Positions 1 through 9,639 of a DNA stretch of 64,000 nucleotides are shown piece after piece. The position numbers and the translations under genes were made by a program. Source of the stretch: Candidatus Poribacteria bacterium (GTDB taxonomy: Bacteria > Poribacteria > WGA-4E > WGA-3G). The stretch is taken from the NCBI GenBank assembly GCA_022828145.1, contig JAJEJA010000019.1, positions 1 through 64,000 of the forward strand. The letters run 5' to 3'. How positions within the stretch are numbered: position 1 is the stretch's first letter; each line of letters opens with the position of its first letter. The notes beneath the pieces were generated by a model that saw nothing but the letters and a program-made list of their open reading frames with translations, had not been told where the DNA came from and made no database searches.

Positions 1-1
1 C

Positions 2-193
2 GACGTAATACGTCCCGTTGGAACACCAATACAGAATTTTCATATTTACAAATATGATCTTGAGACAGACGAACTCACACAACTCACACATGATGCATTA
101 AATTACGAGACGGTAGACTGGATTAGCGATGATGTGCTGTCGGTTACGCCTGCTGGGAAAAAAAAGACCCAGTGGGGAAAGTTAAAGAAATGA
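2..193 (+). CDS. C-terminal end of a TolB-like/WD40-like beta-propeller protein (partial)
   Basis: The reading frame is open from the window edge to a TGA at 191-193 and gives the last 63 residues of a protein whose start lies upstream. The sequence contains YDLETDELTQLTHDALNYET followed by VDWISDD. This resembles one blade of the TolB-like periplasmic propeller family, where an LT..DA.N..P.WSPDG pattern recurs. The tail is basic (GKKKTQWGKLKK). A strong hairpin terminator follows 45 nt downstream, so this is the end of a transcription unit. Too little is present to assign a function. Confidence 0.5.
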   Translation, partial: DVIRPVGTPIQNFHIYKYDLETDELTQLTHDALNYETVDWISDDVLSVTPAGKKKTQWGKLKK

Positions 194-237
194 CACCTTA
201 ACGAAATCAATATTCAGAAAACGAAATCAACGATTAA

Positions 238-277
238 ACAGGTAGATAAACTTTTAGGGTATCTACCTGTTTTTTTG
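238..277 (+). terminator. Rho-independent terminator
   Basis: A perfect 11-bp stem (ACAGGTAGATA at 238-248 pairs with 260-270) encloses an 11-nt loop and is followed at once by a run of T (271-276). It ends the transcript of the propeller protein and isolates the pcrA promoter at 460-488. The 335-nt gap from 194 to 528 otherwise holds only a short direct repeat (ACGAAATCAA at about 201 and 221) and that promoter. Confidence 0.85.
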
Positions 278-459
278 TATGAACTCATAGCGAGTAACAG
301 CGTTCGAACAGTTTCAATGTGTTAGCGATTACGATCAAGATTGGCGATATTAAAGACAGATGCTAAAAGAAATCATGTCGCATTTTCACAAACTAAACCC
401 AAAAGAATCTCAACAACTATTGAGATTAGACAACTTTTGAGAATATCAAACAAATTCAC

Positions 460-488
460 TTGCAAAGAAAATCCAAATTGCGTATACT
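460..488 (+). promoter_or_regulatory. Sigma-70-type promoter for pcrA
   Basis: TTGCAA at 460-465 and TATACT at 483-488 are separated by exactly 17 nt, a near-consensus housekeeping promoter. Transcription would start near 495, leaving a leader of about 35 nt before the pcrA Shine-Dalgarno GGAGG at 518-522. Confidence 0.65.
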
Positions 489-528
489 TTTATAGGTTAA
501 TACCTATCCCATTTCGCGGAGGCGTTTT

Positions 529-2682
529 TTGTCCGATAAACTCTTGAGTTCCTTAAATAATGTGCAACGTGAAGCTGTGCTGCACACTGATGGTCCCCTT
601 CTGATACTTTCCGGTGCGGGGAGCGGAAAAACGCGCGTTATCACACACCGAGTCGCATATCTAATAAAACACCACCGCATCTCTCCATTCCGAATACTTG
701 CTGTTACCTTTACCAATAAGGCTGCAAACGAAATGAAAGAAAGATTAGATGTACTCGTTGAAGAAGGGATCGGTAAAAACTTATGGGTCTCTACTTTCCA
801 CTCAACGTGCGCACGTATCTTACGTAGAGATATCGAAAAACTCGACGGTTTTACTAAAAATTTTACGATCTACGATAAAAGTGAACAAGTTACAGTCGTT
901 AAGGATATAATCAGATCCGCCGGATTAGATGATAAACAGTATAACCCACGAACCATTCATGATCTGATCAGCAAAGCAAAAAATAACAACATTTCTCCAA
1001 TAAACTATGAGAATAACGCCGATGGATACTATGAAAAGATCGTATCAAAGGTCTACCCTCAATATCAGGAAACACTTCGTAAGAACAACGCATTAGATTT
1101 TGATGATCTGCTCAACTTTACTGTAACGTTATTCAAAAAATTTCCCGAAGTACTAAAATACTACAATCAGAAACTCCTACATGTGCTTGTGGATGAATAT
1201 CAAGACACAAATCAAACCCAATATGAGTTAGTGCGTCTACTGGCAGGTGACAGAAAGAATGTCTGTGTCGTCGGTGATGATGACCAATCCATATACGGTT
1301 TCCGAGGCGCAAACATACACAACATACTCAATTTTGAGACACATTATCCCAACACACATGTATTACGACTGGAACAGAATTACCGATCAACGCAGAATAT
1401 ATTAAATGCAGCATGGAGCGTCGTTCAGAACAACAAAGCAAGGAAAGCCAAAAAACTCTGGACAGAAAATGAAGAAGGTGAACTTATTACCTGCTATGAA
1501 GCTATGGATGAGAACGATGAAGCAGGGTTTGTCGGAACAAAAATTGAGGATTGGAATGCAGAAGGGGTTGATTATAGAGATTTCGCTATCTTTTATCGGA
1601 CAAATGCACAATCAAGAGTTTTTGAAGAAGCATTGCGCACAGCAAACATACCTTATCAGATCGTTGGCGGACTCGGTTTCTATGACCGCATGGAGATTAA
1701 AGACCTACTGGCATATCTCCGTGTCATGTGTAATCCTTTTGACTCAATTAGTCTCAGACGGATAATCAATGTTCCAACACGCGGTATCGGGGCAACATCA
1801 CTTGAAAGGCTGATGACCTTTGCTGATAACGAAGAAATACCGCTCATTGAGGCGATAGACCGCGTTGACGAAATTCCAAAAATAAACGCCGGCATAAAAG
1901 GAAAAATACGCAAATTCGCAAAATTGTTCGACCCGTATGATGCAGATGACTTACCTGCAGAAGTGCTTGAACATATCCTAAATACAACCGGGTATCGCGA
2001 TAACTTCAAAGAACAGCGCACCATAGAAGCACAAAATAGAGTTGAGAATATTGATGAACTGATGAACGCAATCTGTGAATATGAAATGATCGCTGAAGAA
2101 CCAACACTTGCCGATTATCTGGAAAATGTCGCCCTTATCGCTGATATTGATACGATGGAAGATGACGATAACACCGATGAAACTAATGTGGTAACCTTGA
2201 TGACATTACATAGTGCAAAAGGGTTAGAATTTCCGTTTGTTTTTATCGTCGGTATGGAGGAAGGTTTTATGCCACATCAACGATCTATCAATGCCGAAGC
2301 AGATTTAGAGGAAGAACGCAGACTATGTTATGTTGGCATTACACGAGCAATGGAACAACTTTATCTTGTCCATGCAGATTCACGTAGAAGTTGGGGAGGA
2401 ACAGAATATAGAACTCCTTCACGTTTCATTGAAGAAATACCGCAACATCTTATCAAACACGTTGACCGTTACAACTCAGCGTTTTCACAACAAGAAATTA
2501 GGTATATTGAAGAAGAAGAAAACTTATACACTGTTGATCAAATTGTATTCCACCCCAGTTATGGCAGGGGAAAGGTAGTTAAACTCAAAGAATACGGTCA
2601 AAATACCTATGTAGTCGTTAGGTTTGATAGAGCGGGTTCCAAGCAATTTGATGTTGAATTAGCACCCTTGCATGCAAAATAA
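529..2682 (+). CDS. pcrA: UvrD/PcrA-family superfamily 1 DNA helicase
   Basis: This is an ATP-dependent 3'-5' DNA helicase of the UvrD/PcrA/Rep family, acting in nucleotide excision repair and in clearing stalled forks. The 717-residue length fits the family. Visible motifs are the Walker A GAGSGKT (residues 29-35), the Walker B-like VDEYQDTN, motif III VVGDDDQSIYGFRGA, motif IV LEQNYRST, motif V LMTLHSAKGLEFPFVF and motif VI VGITRA. The C-terminal stretch (VFHPSYGRGKVVKLKEYG) resembles the Tudor-like tail of PcrA. The start is TTG at 529, chosen because GGAGG lies 6 nt upstream. The gene has its own promoter. A 7-bp hairpin without a T tract (2684-2714) separates it from gatC. Confidence 0.93.
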   Translation: MSDKLLSSLNNVQREAVLHTDGPLLILSGAGSGKTRVITHRVAYLIKHHRISPFRILAVTFTNKAANEMKERLDVLVEEGIGKNLWVSTFHSTCARILRRDIEKLDGFTKNFTIYDKSEQVTVVKDIIRSAGLDDKQYNPRTIHDLISKAKNNNISPINYENNADGYYEKIVSKVYPQYQETLRKNNALDFDDLLNFTVTLFKKFPEVLKYYNQKLLHVLVDEYQDTNQTQYELVRLLAGDRKNVCVVGDDDQSIYGFRGANIHNILNFETHYPNTHVLRLEQNYRSTQNILNAAWSVVQNNKARKAKKLWTENEEGELITCYEAMDENDEAGFVGTKIEDWNAEGVDYRDFAIFYRTNAQSRVFEEALRTANIPYQIVGGLGFYDRMEIKDLLAYLRVMCNPFDSISLRRIINVPTRGIGATSLERLMTFADNEEIPLIEAIDRVDEIPKINAGIKGKIRKFAKLFDPYDADDLPAEVLEHILNTTGYRDNFKEQRTIEAQNRVENIDELMNAICEYEMIAEEPTLADYLENVALIADIDTMEDDDNTDETNVVTLMTLHSAKGLEFPFVFIVGMEEGFMPHQRSINAEADLEEERRLCYVGITRAMEQLYLVHADSRRSWGGTEYRTPSRFIEEIPQHLIKHVDRYNSAFSQQEIRYIEEEENLYTVDQIVFHPSYGRGKVVKLKEYGQNTYVVVRFDRAGSKQFDVELAPLHAK

Positions 2683-2739
2683 ATGCCTCTGTCAGTTAAA
2701 AAGAAGTAGAGGCAAAAAGTATAGGAAGGTTTTATTGAT

Positions 2740-3042
2740 ATGGCAACCATCACCCCTAAAGATGTAAGCCACGTCGCGAATTTAGCGCGGCTTGAATTTG
2801 ATGCAGAAGAGACACAACATTTCACCGAACAACTCGGGCGAATATTAGATTATATTGGGAAATTGAATGAATTGGATACGGAAGATGTTCCGCCTACATC
2901 ACATATACATCCGCTTCAAAATATCACAAAACCTGATGTCGTAAAAAAGTCGTTATCTATTGATGCAGTCCTCGAAAACGCACCTGAAACAGCCGAAGGA
3001 TATTTTGCCGTCCCGAGAGTAATTGATACCCAGAGTAATTGA
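2740..3042 (+). CDS. gatC: Asp-tRNA(Asn)/Glu-tRNA(Gln) amidotransferase subunit C
   Basis: GatC is the small clamp subunit of the GatCAB amidotransferase, which converts misacylated Glu-tRNA(Gln) and Asp-tRNA(Asn) to the amidated forms. The 100-residue length is typical. The N-terminus (ITPKDVSHVANLARLEFD) and the helical LGRILDYIGKLNELDTEDV segment followed by the conserved P.SH region match the family. An AGGAAGG-like ribosome site precedes the ATG. gatA follows after 21 nt. gatB is not in the window, so the operon is split. Confidence 0.95.
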   Translation: MATITPKDVSHVANLARLEFDAEETQHFTEQLGRILDYIGKLNELDTEDVPPTSHIHPLQNITKPDVVKKSLSIDAVLENAPETAEGYFAVPRVIDTQSN

Positions 3043-3063
3043 TGTGACGTAAGGAGTTGTTGA

Positions 3064-4545
3064 ATGTCTCTAAATCAATTAACAGTGCACGAACTACACG
3101 AAAAACTCAAGGAACGTGAAATCACTGCTGTCGAATTGACTGAATCAATATATGCACGTATAGATGAGGTTGAACCGAGTGTGAAGGGTTACTTGACATT
3201 AACAAAGACGTTAGCTTTAGAGCAAGCGAGTAATGCAGACGTTGGATTTCAGAATGGAAATGAGATGCCACCACTTGCCGGCATACCGATAGCAATAAAA
3301 GATGTGATATGCACAAAAGATGTCCGGACGACATGTGCATCAAAAATACTCAGTAACTTTAAACCGCCTTATGATGCAACCGTCATGGCAAAACTACAAA
3401 AACAGAACGCAGTCATGATAGGTAAAACGAACATGGACGAATTCGCAATGGGGTCATCTACCGAGAATTCTGCTTATCAGATAACACACAATCCCTGGGA
3501 TTTAGAAACAATACCAGGAGGATCAAGTGGCGGTTCAGCTGCTGTTGTAGCTGCGGACTCAGCCATCTGCTCTTTAGGCTCAGATACTGGTGGTTCCATT
3601 CGCCAACCCGCTGCACTGTGTGGTGTCGTCGGTATGAAACCGACTTATGGACGCATTTCACGTTACGGACTCATCGCCTTCGCTTCATCACTTGACCAGA
3701 TAGGTCCCTTTACAAAAGATGTGACAGATTGCGCGTTAGTACTCAATGCCATCTGTGGTAAGGACCCGTTAGACTCTACATCCGTTGATGTTCCCGTACC
3801 AGATTTCACAGAGAGCCTTATTAACGATGTTCAAGGATTACGAATCGGTGTACCGAAAGAATATTTCGCTGAAGGTTTAGATGCTGAGGTAGCAGAACTG
3901 GTTCATTCAGCTATCCAAAAGTTAGAACAATTGGGGGCATCCTTAGAGGAAATTTCACTGCCACATACCGACTTTGCAATCGCAACATACTATATTATTG
4001 CCCCCGCAGAAGCAAGCGCAAACCTGGCAAGGTATGATGGCGTACGCTACGGATACCGGACTGAAGAACCTGTAGACTTGATAGATATGTATAAAAAAAC
4101 CAGAACAGAAGGTTTTGGACAAGAGGTTAAAAGACGTATCATGCTCGGAACTTTTGCACTCAGTGCAGGCTACCAAGACGCTTACTATCGCAAAGCGCAA
4201 AAGGTACGAACACTGATAAAATCTGACTTTGATGCGGCTTTTGAGAAAGTGGATGTCATCGCTACACCAACTTCACCAACACCCGCATTCAAAATCGGTG
4301 AGCGGACGGCAGATCCACTTCAGATGTACCTTTGTGATGTCATGACGACACCAGCGAGTCATGCAGGATTACCAGGGATTTCTGTCCCATGCGGTTACGT
4401 AAAAAGCGGTTTACCTGTGGGGTTGCAGCTACTTACGCCACCATTCGACGAAGAAACACTTTTACGGACAGCATATACATATCAACAGAATACAGACCAC
4501 CATTTAAAGAGACCGATAATAGCAAAAACAGAGGGTAAAATATGA
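3064..4545 (+). CDS. gatA: Asp-tRNA(Asn)/Glu-tRNA(Gln) amidotransferase subunit A
   Basis: GatA is the amidase subunit of GatCAB; it hydrolyses glutamine and passes ammonia to GatB. The protein is 493 residues, a normal length. The amidase-signature catalytic triad is complete: Lys79 in IPIAIKD, Ser154 in [10 protein letters not shown] and Ser178 in [12 protein letters not shown], at the same numbering as well-studied GatA proteins. AAGGAG lies just upstream of the ATG. The last codons overlap the next ORF by 4 nt (ATGA at 4542), so that gene is probably translationally coupled. Confidence 0.97.
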   Translation: MSLNQLTVHELHEKLKEREITAVELTESIYARIDEVEPSVKGYLTLTKTLALEQASNADVGFQNGNEMPPLAGIPIAIKDVICTKDVRTTCASKILSNFKPPYDATVMAKLQKQNAVMIGKTNMDEFAMGSSTENSAYQITHNPWDLETIPGGSSGGSAAVVAADSAICSLGSDTGGSIRQPAALCGVVGMKPTYGRISRYGLIAFASSLDQIGPFTKDVTDCALVLNAICGKDPLDSTSVDVPVPDFTESLINDVQGLRIGVPKEYFAEGLDAEVAELVHSAIQKLEQLGASLEEISLPHTDFAIATYYIIAPAEASANLARYDGVRYGYRTEEPVDLIDMYKKTRTEGFGQEVKRRIMLGTFALSAGYQDAYYRKAQKVRTLIKSDFDAAFEKVDVIATPTSPTPAFKIGERTADPLQMYLCDVMTTPASHAGLPGISVPCGYVKSGLPVGLQLLTPPFDEETLLRTAYTYQQNTDHHLKRPIIAKTEGKI

Positions 4546-5030
4546 AGGCATTAACGGCTCCCTTAGGTGGACTCATCGGTGCAATTATAGGAGGTGTACT
4601 ATGGGCGTATTATATTAAGTGGACAGGTAGTAATGCAGGGTTAGTCGCATTTGCTATCGGCGCACTGAGCGGTATTGGGATAGTATTTACAGGAAGCAAA
4701 TCCTTTGATACAGACAATCAGAAAAATTGGATCCTTTTGGCTATAGGTGCCGCGTTATTCTCAATTCTTGGCATTTTAGTTGGGAAATTTCTCGACATTC
4801 AATTGAACGCAGTTACCCAGATCGCGCATCAAATAATTGAAAGCGAACCAACGCTGACACTTGAACAAGCCATGCCTTCTGCCAAGGCAGTTTATTCAGG
4901 AAGCACAAAATGGGAACACATGATTGACAGAATGGAATGGTTCGATCTCGTATTTGTTGCAATCGCTGTCGTCGTCAGTGTGTATATTACATTAAACAGT
5001 TGGATACGCAAAGTAATATCAAAGTCATAA
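4542..5030 (+). CDS. Small integral membrane protein, unknown function
   Basis: This 162-residue protein overlaps gatA by 4 nt and so is probably part of that transcript. It has a glycine-rich N-terminal membrane segment (about residues 7-25), a second at 32-50, a third at 64-84 and a last one near 135-155. A soluble loop of about 45 residues lies between the third and fourth. I recognise no motif or named family. Coupling to gatA may be positional only. Confidence 0.75.
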   Translation: MKALTAPLGGLIGAIIGGVLWAYYIKWTGSNAGLVAFAIGALSGIGIVFTGSKSFDTDNQKNWILLAIGAALFSILGILVGKFLDIQLNAVTQIAHQIIESEPTLTLEQAMPSAKAVYSGSTKWEHMIDRMEWFDLVFVAIAVVVSVYITLNSWIRKVISKS

Positions 5031-5035
5031 GAATA

Positions 5036-5175
5036 ACGTGAGTTTGATAAATGTAGCGCAAACTTTCCAGTTTGCGAAGATGTGCCACAAACTGAAAGTT
5101 TGTGCTACAATTCACGCCTCTCGGATACGAAATGGTGTGAGTGAACGCAACCGAAATGATTAATCAAACTCACGT
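5036..5175. mobile_element. MITE-like element with 13-bp terminal inverted repeats
   Basis: ACGTGAGTTTGAT at 5036-5048 is repeated exactly in inverse orientation at 5163-5175, enclosing 140 bp with no ORF. Inside are two palindromes. The first (5057-5076) has the stem CGCAAACT/AGTTTGCG around TTCC. The second (5086-5104) is a near-copy in reverse orientation with the stem CACAAACT/AGTTTGTG. Both are flanked outward by TGTAGC. Terminal inverted repeats around a folded, non-coding core are what non-autonomous miniature elements look like. I do not see a clean target-site duplication, so a large regulatory fold upstream of the protease gene is the alternative. Confidence 0.45.
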
Positions 5176-5227
5176 AAGAACAAGTAAATTGAAATATGAA
5201 GACAAAAAAAATGGAGTATAAAATAAA

Positions 5228-6664
5228 ATGAACAAGTACAAAATGTCTATCCTGTCTTTAGTTATTCCTGTAGTTATCCTCTTTTCTGTTTTAGTTCCAA
5301 TTTCTTGGCTTTTCGCACAGGAAGAAGAGGGTGTTGAAACATCGGGTGATGAAACACTATTAAAAAACATTGCACTTTTTGCTGAGATATTAGCTTATGT
5401 GAAACAGGAACACTATGACAATCCTGATGATGAGGAGTTGATGGAGGGAGCGATAAAGGGTATGCTCCGTACGCTTGACCCTTATAGCCAATTCATACCC
5501 GATCATCTCTCATTCCGAACCCAGAACCAAGGCAACTACGGTGGACTTGGCATGACAGTCGGTATGCAAAAAGATATGATCACAGTGATAACACCTTTCA
5601 AGGGAAATCCTGCAGCACTCTCGGGAGTGCAAAACGGAGATATCATCAGCCAGATCGATGGAGAATCAACCGCTGTCATGACATTAGACGAAGCGGTTGA
5701 CCTGTTACGAGGAGAACCCGGTACCTCTGTAACAATCACGATCATACGACCTAAAGTGAGTCGCCCAATAGAGGTTACTATCGTCCGTGAAGTCATACGT
5801 ATCCCAAGCGTAGAAACAGAGATTATCGGTGATAATATAGGATATATCAAAATCAATCAATTCCTGCAGACAACAGCAAATGATGTAGATAACGCATTTG
5901 CGGAATTCACGCAGCACGGGATCCGAGGTATTATCCTCGATCTACGATTGAATCCGGGGGGACTGCTCGGTTCTGCTGTTGAGATTGCAAGCGATTTCTT
6001 GGAACCCGGGCAGCTTGTTGTTTACAGCCAAGGACTTGAAGACCGTGAAAACTTCCATGCAAAGGGAGAAGCGAGAGAAAAACTCCCCTTAATCGTTTTA
6101 GTTGATGGGGGTAGTGCAAGTGCATCAGAAATCGTTGCAGGGGCAATAAAAGACCATAGCAGGGGTTTAGTGATGGGAAGTAAGACCTTCGGTAAAGCTT
6201 CCGTACAGAAAGTCTTTTCACTCAGTGATTCTAAGGCTGCAATTAAATTGACTGTCGCACATTACTATACACCAAAAGGTGTTGATATTGACAAAATTGG
6301 CATCATACCTGATGTTGAGACAGCATACTTCAGTCGTTCAGAACGTCAGATGCAGTTGAAATTGCGTAACCACGATAAACTAAAAACATTTGTTGAAGAG
6401 CATGGCGACAACGTATTACAAAAATTATTTGACGCTGAACATGCATCAAGAGATGACCGACAAGCTGCAAGACTCTTGCGCGCTTACAGCCGCCTGTCAG
6501 ATTCACTCACGGACGAACAGATTATCCTTAGTGATATCGGTATTAAGTATGCCATCGCTTTAGAAACTGAAAATATTAAAGATGAAATCATGCATGACCC
6601 TCAAGTTGTTGCTGCGATAGAACAACTCAAGGTGCTTGAACTATTTGCAGAGCAAAACCGATAA
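5228..6664 (+). CDS. ctpA: S41-family C-terminal processing peptidase (CtpA/Prc-like)
   Basis: This is a periplasmic serine protease with a PDZ domain that degrades or trims proteins from their C-termini. The 478-residue protein starts with a signal peptide (hydrophobic segment at about residues 6-31, ending at SWLFAQ). The PDZ region follows ([10 protein letters not shown] to VTIIRP), then the S41 fold. The Ser-Lys dyad is intact: Ser298 in GSASASE and Lys323 in [10 protein letters not shown], 25 residues apart as in the family. The next gene starts on the last base of the stop codon (TAATG), so the two form an operon. The 140-bp inverted-repeat element lies immediately upstream. Confidence 0.95.
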   Translation: MNKYKMSILSLVIPVVILFSVLVPISWLFAQEEEGVETSGDETLLKNIALFAEILAYVKQEHYDNPDDEELMEGAIKGMLRTLDPYSQFIPDHLSFRTQNQGNYGGLGMTVGMQKDMITVITPFKGNPAALSGVQNGDIISQIDGESTAVMTLDEAVDLLRGEPGTSVTITIIRPKVSRPIEVTIVREVIRIPSVETEIIGDNIGYIKINQFLQTTANDVDNAFAEFTQHGIRGIILDLRLNPGGLLGSAVEIASDFLEPGQLVVYSQGLEDRENFHAKGEAREKLPLIVLVDGGSASASEIVAGAIKDHSRGLVMGSKTFGKASVQKVFSLSDSKAAIKLTVAHYYTPKGVDIDKIGIIPDVETAYFSRSERQMQLKLRNHDKLKTFVEEHGDNVLQKLFDAEHASRDDRQAARLLRAYSRLSDSLTDEQIILSDIGIKYAIALETENIKDEIMHDPQVVAAIEQLKVLELFAEQNR

Positions 6665-8121
6665 TGCGTAATCAATCCACTATTCTAAACTATATTGACA
6701 ATGTGTGGCAAGAATCTGTAACCTCAAATCTTCTTGATGTTACTAACCCTGCAACAGGTGAAGTGCTTTCAAGAGTGCCGTTATCTCCATCCGAAGAGGT
6801 AAATGCGGCAGCTTCCGCAGCAACAACGGCATTTGAAGAGTGGCGACGCACACCACCTCTCGAACGGATACAATACCTATTTAAACTCAAGAATCTACTT
6901 GAGGAGAACATTGATGATATCGCCAAAACCATCACTTTGGAGTGCGGAAAAACGCTGAGCGAAGCAAAAGGTGAAATGCGACGCGCAATTGAAAACGTTG
7001 AGGTCGCATGTGGAATTCCGACACTCATGCAAGGAACAAACTTGGAGGACATCGCTACCGGAATTGATGAGTTCATGATCCGGCAACCGATTGGCGTTTG
7101 CGCTGTTATCGCACCTTTCAATTTTCCCGGTATGATCACCTTCTGGTTTCTTCCCTATGCTATCGCTTGCGGCAATACCTACATTGTCAAACCGTCAGAA
7201 AAGGTCCCATTGACAATGCAAAAGATATTCCGACTCCTTGAGCAGACTGGACTTCCACAAGGTGTCGTCAATCTAGTGAATGGCGGACAGGAAACCGTAA
7301 ATACTATATTAGAACATCCAGACATACAAGCCATCAGCTTCGTCGGATCAACACCAACAGCAAAAGCGGTCTATGCAAAAGCCGCAGCACACGGAAAACG
7401 GGTTCAGTGCCAAGGTGGTGCCAAGAATCCATTGATCATCTTACCAGATGCTGATCCGCAGTTTACTGTAAATGCAACCGCGGATAGTGCTTTCGGTTGT
7501 GCAGGTCAGCGGTGCCTCGCTGCCTCACTGGCAATAGCGGTAGGCGGCGCGCGAAACTGGTTTCCAAGAGCAATCAGTGATATCGCAACAGATAGAATAG
7601 TAGGCAATGGTTTAGATGAAAATGTACAGATGGGACCCGTTATTACGCCCGAAAGCAGAAAACGAATCGAAGGGTTGATACAGAATGGAATTGATGCAGG
7701 GGCACGCGTGTTAGTTGATGGACGTTTTCCTGAAATACAAGGTAGTGACAACGGGAACTTTATACGGCCCACTGTGCTCAGTGAGCTTGAACCACAAGGA
7801 GAAATCGCCAAAACTGAGATATTCGGGCCCGTCTTAGGTCTCATACATGTAGACAACATTGATGCAGCAATTTCGCTCATCAACAGCGGTAACTATGGGA
7901 ACATGGCATGCCTTTTTACAAATAATGGTAGATCAGCACGCAAATTTCGCTACGAAGCACACATCGGAAACATCGGTATCAACATAGGCGTTGCAGCACC
8001 TATGGCGTTCTTTCCATTCAGTGGGTGGAAGGACAGCTTCTTTGGCGACCTGCACGGACAGAGTTGGGATGCTGTCGATTTCTTTACACAGAAAAAGGTA
8101 GTCGTAGAAAGATGGAATTAA
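6664..8121 (+). CDS. mmsA: CoA-acylating methylmalonate-semialdehyde-type dehydrogenase
   Basis: This is an aldehyde dehydrogenase superfamily member most like methylmalonate-semialdehyde dehydrogenase, which oxidises malonate or methylmalonate semialdehydes with NAD+ and CoA in valine, inositol or pyrimidine breakdown. It is 485 residues long. It shows [20 protein letters not shown], the cofactor motif FVGSTPTA and the catalytic cysteine Cys284 in GCAGQRCLA. The [13 protein letters not shown] segment and the absence of the general-base Glu seen in hydrolytic aldehyde dehydrogenases support the CoA-dependent branch. The start overlaps the protease stop by one base. The exact substrate is inferred from family likeness only. 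Confidence 0.85.
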   Translation: MRNQSTILNYIDNVWQESVTSNLLDVTNPATGEVLSRVPLSPSEEVNAAASAATTAFEEWRRTPPLERIQYLFKLKNLLEENIDDIAKTITLECGKTLSEAKGEMRRAIENVEVACGIPTLMQGTNLEDIATGIDEFMIRQPIGVCAVIAPFNFPGMITFWFLPYAIACGNTYIVKPSEKVPLTMQKIFRLLEQTGLPQGVVNLVNGGQETVNTILEHPDIQAISFVGSTPTAKAVYAKAAAHGKRVQCQGGAKNPLIILPDADPQFTVNATADSAFGCAGQRCLAASLAIAVGGARNWFPRAISDIATDRIVGNGLDENVQMGPVITPESRKRIEGLIQNGIDAGARVLVDGRFPEIQGSDNGNFIRPTVLSELEPQGEIAKTEIFGPVLGLIHVDNIDAAISLINSGNYGNMACLFTNNGRSARKFRYEAHIGNIGINIGVAAPMAFFPFSGWKDSFFGDLHGQSWDAVDFFTQKKVVVERWN

Positions 8122-8129
8122 TGCCACTG

Positions 8130-8231
8130 CTCTTAATAGTAGTAGGCACTCTCCGAGTGCCGTCTCTTAATAGTAGTAGGCATTCTCCGAGTGCCGTCTC
8201 TTAAAAGCAGTAGGCACTCTCCGAGTGCCGT
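8130..8231. repeat. Three tandem 34-nt hairpin units (GGCACTC-TCC-GAGTGCC type)
   Basis: Three units with an exact 34-nt period occupy 8130-8163, 8164-8197 and 8198-8231. Each has a linker containing AGTAG or CAGTAG followed by a palindrome of stem GGCACTC/GAGTGCC around TCC. Unit 2 has a C-to-T change that leaves a G-T wobble. The array lies between the mmsA stop and a small membrane protein gene. The same unit appears twice at 15584-15653 and once inverted at 25655-25677. Confidence 0.85.
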
Positions 8232-8371
8232 CTCTTATAAAAAAGTAACAAAATACTTACACACCTTTACCGCAATCAAATTTGCAATACCAATCAATAA
8301 ATGGTATCATATAAGAGATTGACATCTGCTCTATCTCTGAACACATTTTACAGTTGCTGTAGGGTTTTAAA

Positions 8372-8707
8372 ATGCGTTCCATTTTTGCAGTTACGTCTAT
8401 CCTGATAAGTATAATCGGTCTAATATTTATTGTGCGGGGGTACGTCCATCCAAGTAAATATAAAGAGGAATTATCTAAGGAAACACCGACAGCTGTCAGA
8501 GTAACACAAGTATACACTGAAGCTACACATTTCGTGGTCATCGGGATCGGAACTATCAGCTTCGGCATTCTGATTGCTGTTATTGGCATGATGTTTAATT
8601 GGGACAATATGACCGATCGGTTCTTGAGCATATTCCGTAAATCTGAAAAAACAGATGAGGCAAACAACACAGTTCACAATCTCACAAAGGAGGAACAGGA
8701 CAGTTGA
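8372..8707 (+). CDS. Small membrane protein, unknown function
   Basis: The protein is 111 residues with two membrane segments (about residues 2-22 and 52-74) joined by a short hydrophilic loop, and a charged C-terminal tail. Its stop overlaps the yggS start by 4 nt (TTGA at 8704), and the yggS ribosome site lies inside its last codons, so the two are likely co-translated. I do not recognise a family. Confidence 0.7.
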   Translation: MRSIFAVTSILISIIGLIFIVRGYVHPSKYKEELSKETPTAVRVTQVYTEATHFVVIGIGTISFGILIAVIGMMFNWDNMTDRFLSIFRKSEKTDEANNTVHNLTKEEQDS

Positions 8708-9423
8708 ATCGGATTGCCGAAAACTTTGCACATGTAAAGCAACGGATAGCAGAAGCTGCACAAAAAAGCGGACGTTCACCCGAATCAATTCAACTTGTCG
8801 TTGTAACCAAAGGGGTATCAGTAACAGATATAGAGACTGTACTTAATGCAGGCGCGACTATCATAGCCGAAAATCGTATTCAGGAAGCACAGCAGAAATT
8901 TGAACCTGTCAATTCTCTATCTTGGAATCTATTGAATGCACCTGAATCTAATAGAACCTTTGCGTGGCATCTAATTGGACATCTACAAAGAAACAAAGTA
9001 AAACCCGCTCTGAGCATGTTTTCATTGATTCATTCGGTCGATAGTTTGAGGTTAGTAGAAGAGATTTCCAAACGTTCCATAGAACAGGAAAACGTGACAG
9101 ATATTTTACTACAAGTAAATACAACTGGAGAAAAAAGTAAATACGGATTAGATTCTAAGGAAGTGCCAAATATAATTGAAAAATCTATCAATTACGCCAA
9201 TGTGCGGGTGTGTGGGTTAATGACTATGGGTAAGTTCACTACAGATCCAGAAGAAAACCGACCCGCTTTTGAAGCATTAAGAAACCTTGCTGACAATCTA
9301 AAAATTGAAGATTCTCCCAATGTAGATATGCGTTACCTATCTATGGGTATGACAGGTGATTTTGAAGTTGCAATCGAAGAAGGGGCAAACCTTGTTAGGA
9401 TAGGTCGCGCAATTTTTGCATAA
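8704..9423 (+). CDS. yggS: YggS/PLPBP-family pyridoxal phosphate homeostasis protein
   Basis: This PLP-binding protein without known enzymatic activity buffers vitamin B6 and affects amino acid metabolism. The 239-residue protein has the PLP lysine Lys36 in LVVVTKGVS, the family signature HLIGHLQRNKVK and the C-terminal phosphate-binding region MGMTGDFEVAIEEGA followed by VRIGRAIF. The start is TTG at 8704, supported by AAAGGAGG at 8686-8693 and by the overlap with the preceding gene. Its position upstream of proC and yggT is a common bacterial arrangement. Confidence 0.94.
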   Translation: MNRIAENFAHVKQRIAEAAQKSGRSPESIQLVVVTKGVSVTDIETVLNAGATIIAENRIQEAQQKFEPVNSLSWNLLNAPESNRTFAWHLIGHLQRNKVKPALSMFSLIHSVDSLRLVEEISKRSIEQENVTDILLQVNTTGEKSKYGLDSKEVPNIIEKSINYANVRVCGLMTMGKFTTDPEENRPAFEALRNLADNLKIEDSPNVDMRYLSMGMTGDFEVAIEEGANLVRIGRAIFA

Positions 9424-9491
9424 ATAAAATAAGAAATGACCAAACTGTATAATACTGAGCACTGTGGATTAAGGTTTGTCAGCCTAATGGA

Positions 9492-9593
9492 CTGAGTATT
9501 GGTAGGAGCGATCTCCGAATCGCGACTGAGTATTGGTAGGAGCGATCTCCGAATCGCGACTGAGTATTGGTAGGAGCGATCTCCGAATCGCGA
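9492..9593. repeat. Three tandem 34-nt hairpin units (GCGAT-TCTCCGA-ATCGC type)
   Basis: Three identical 34-nt units lie at 9492-9525, 9526-9559 and 9560-9593. Each contains TTGGTAGGAGCGATCTCCGA followed by ATCGC. Period, the GTAGG lead-in and the TCTCCGA apex match the array at 8130-8231, but the stem sequence is different, so these are two subtypes of one family. The array occupies the yggS-proC gap (9424-9639). Confidence 0.85.
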
Positions 9594-9639
9594 CCTACAT
9601 ATTTAGTCTGGACTGTCCACTACGTTTCATAGGAGTTAA

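Noticed and set aside
341..547. 68-residue ORF upstream of pcrA
   Set aside because: It contains the promoter and ribosome site of pcrA, starts with TTG without a ribosome site and resembles no protein.
2684..2714. Hairpin after pcrA as a terminator
   Set aside because: The 7-bp stem has a 17-nt loop and is followed by A residues, not a T tract, so read-through into gatC is likely.
6690..7139. 149-residue ORF antisense to mmsA
   Set aside because: It lies wholly within a well-supported gene and has no family likeness.
8130..9593. CRISPR-like arrays of regular repeats
   Set aside because: The 34-nt units are direct tandem copies with no unique spacers and no cas genes nearby. They are hairpin repeats.
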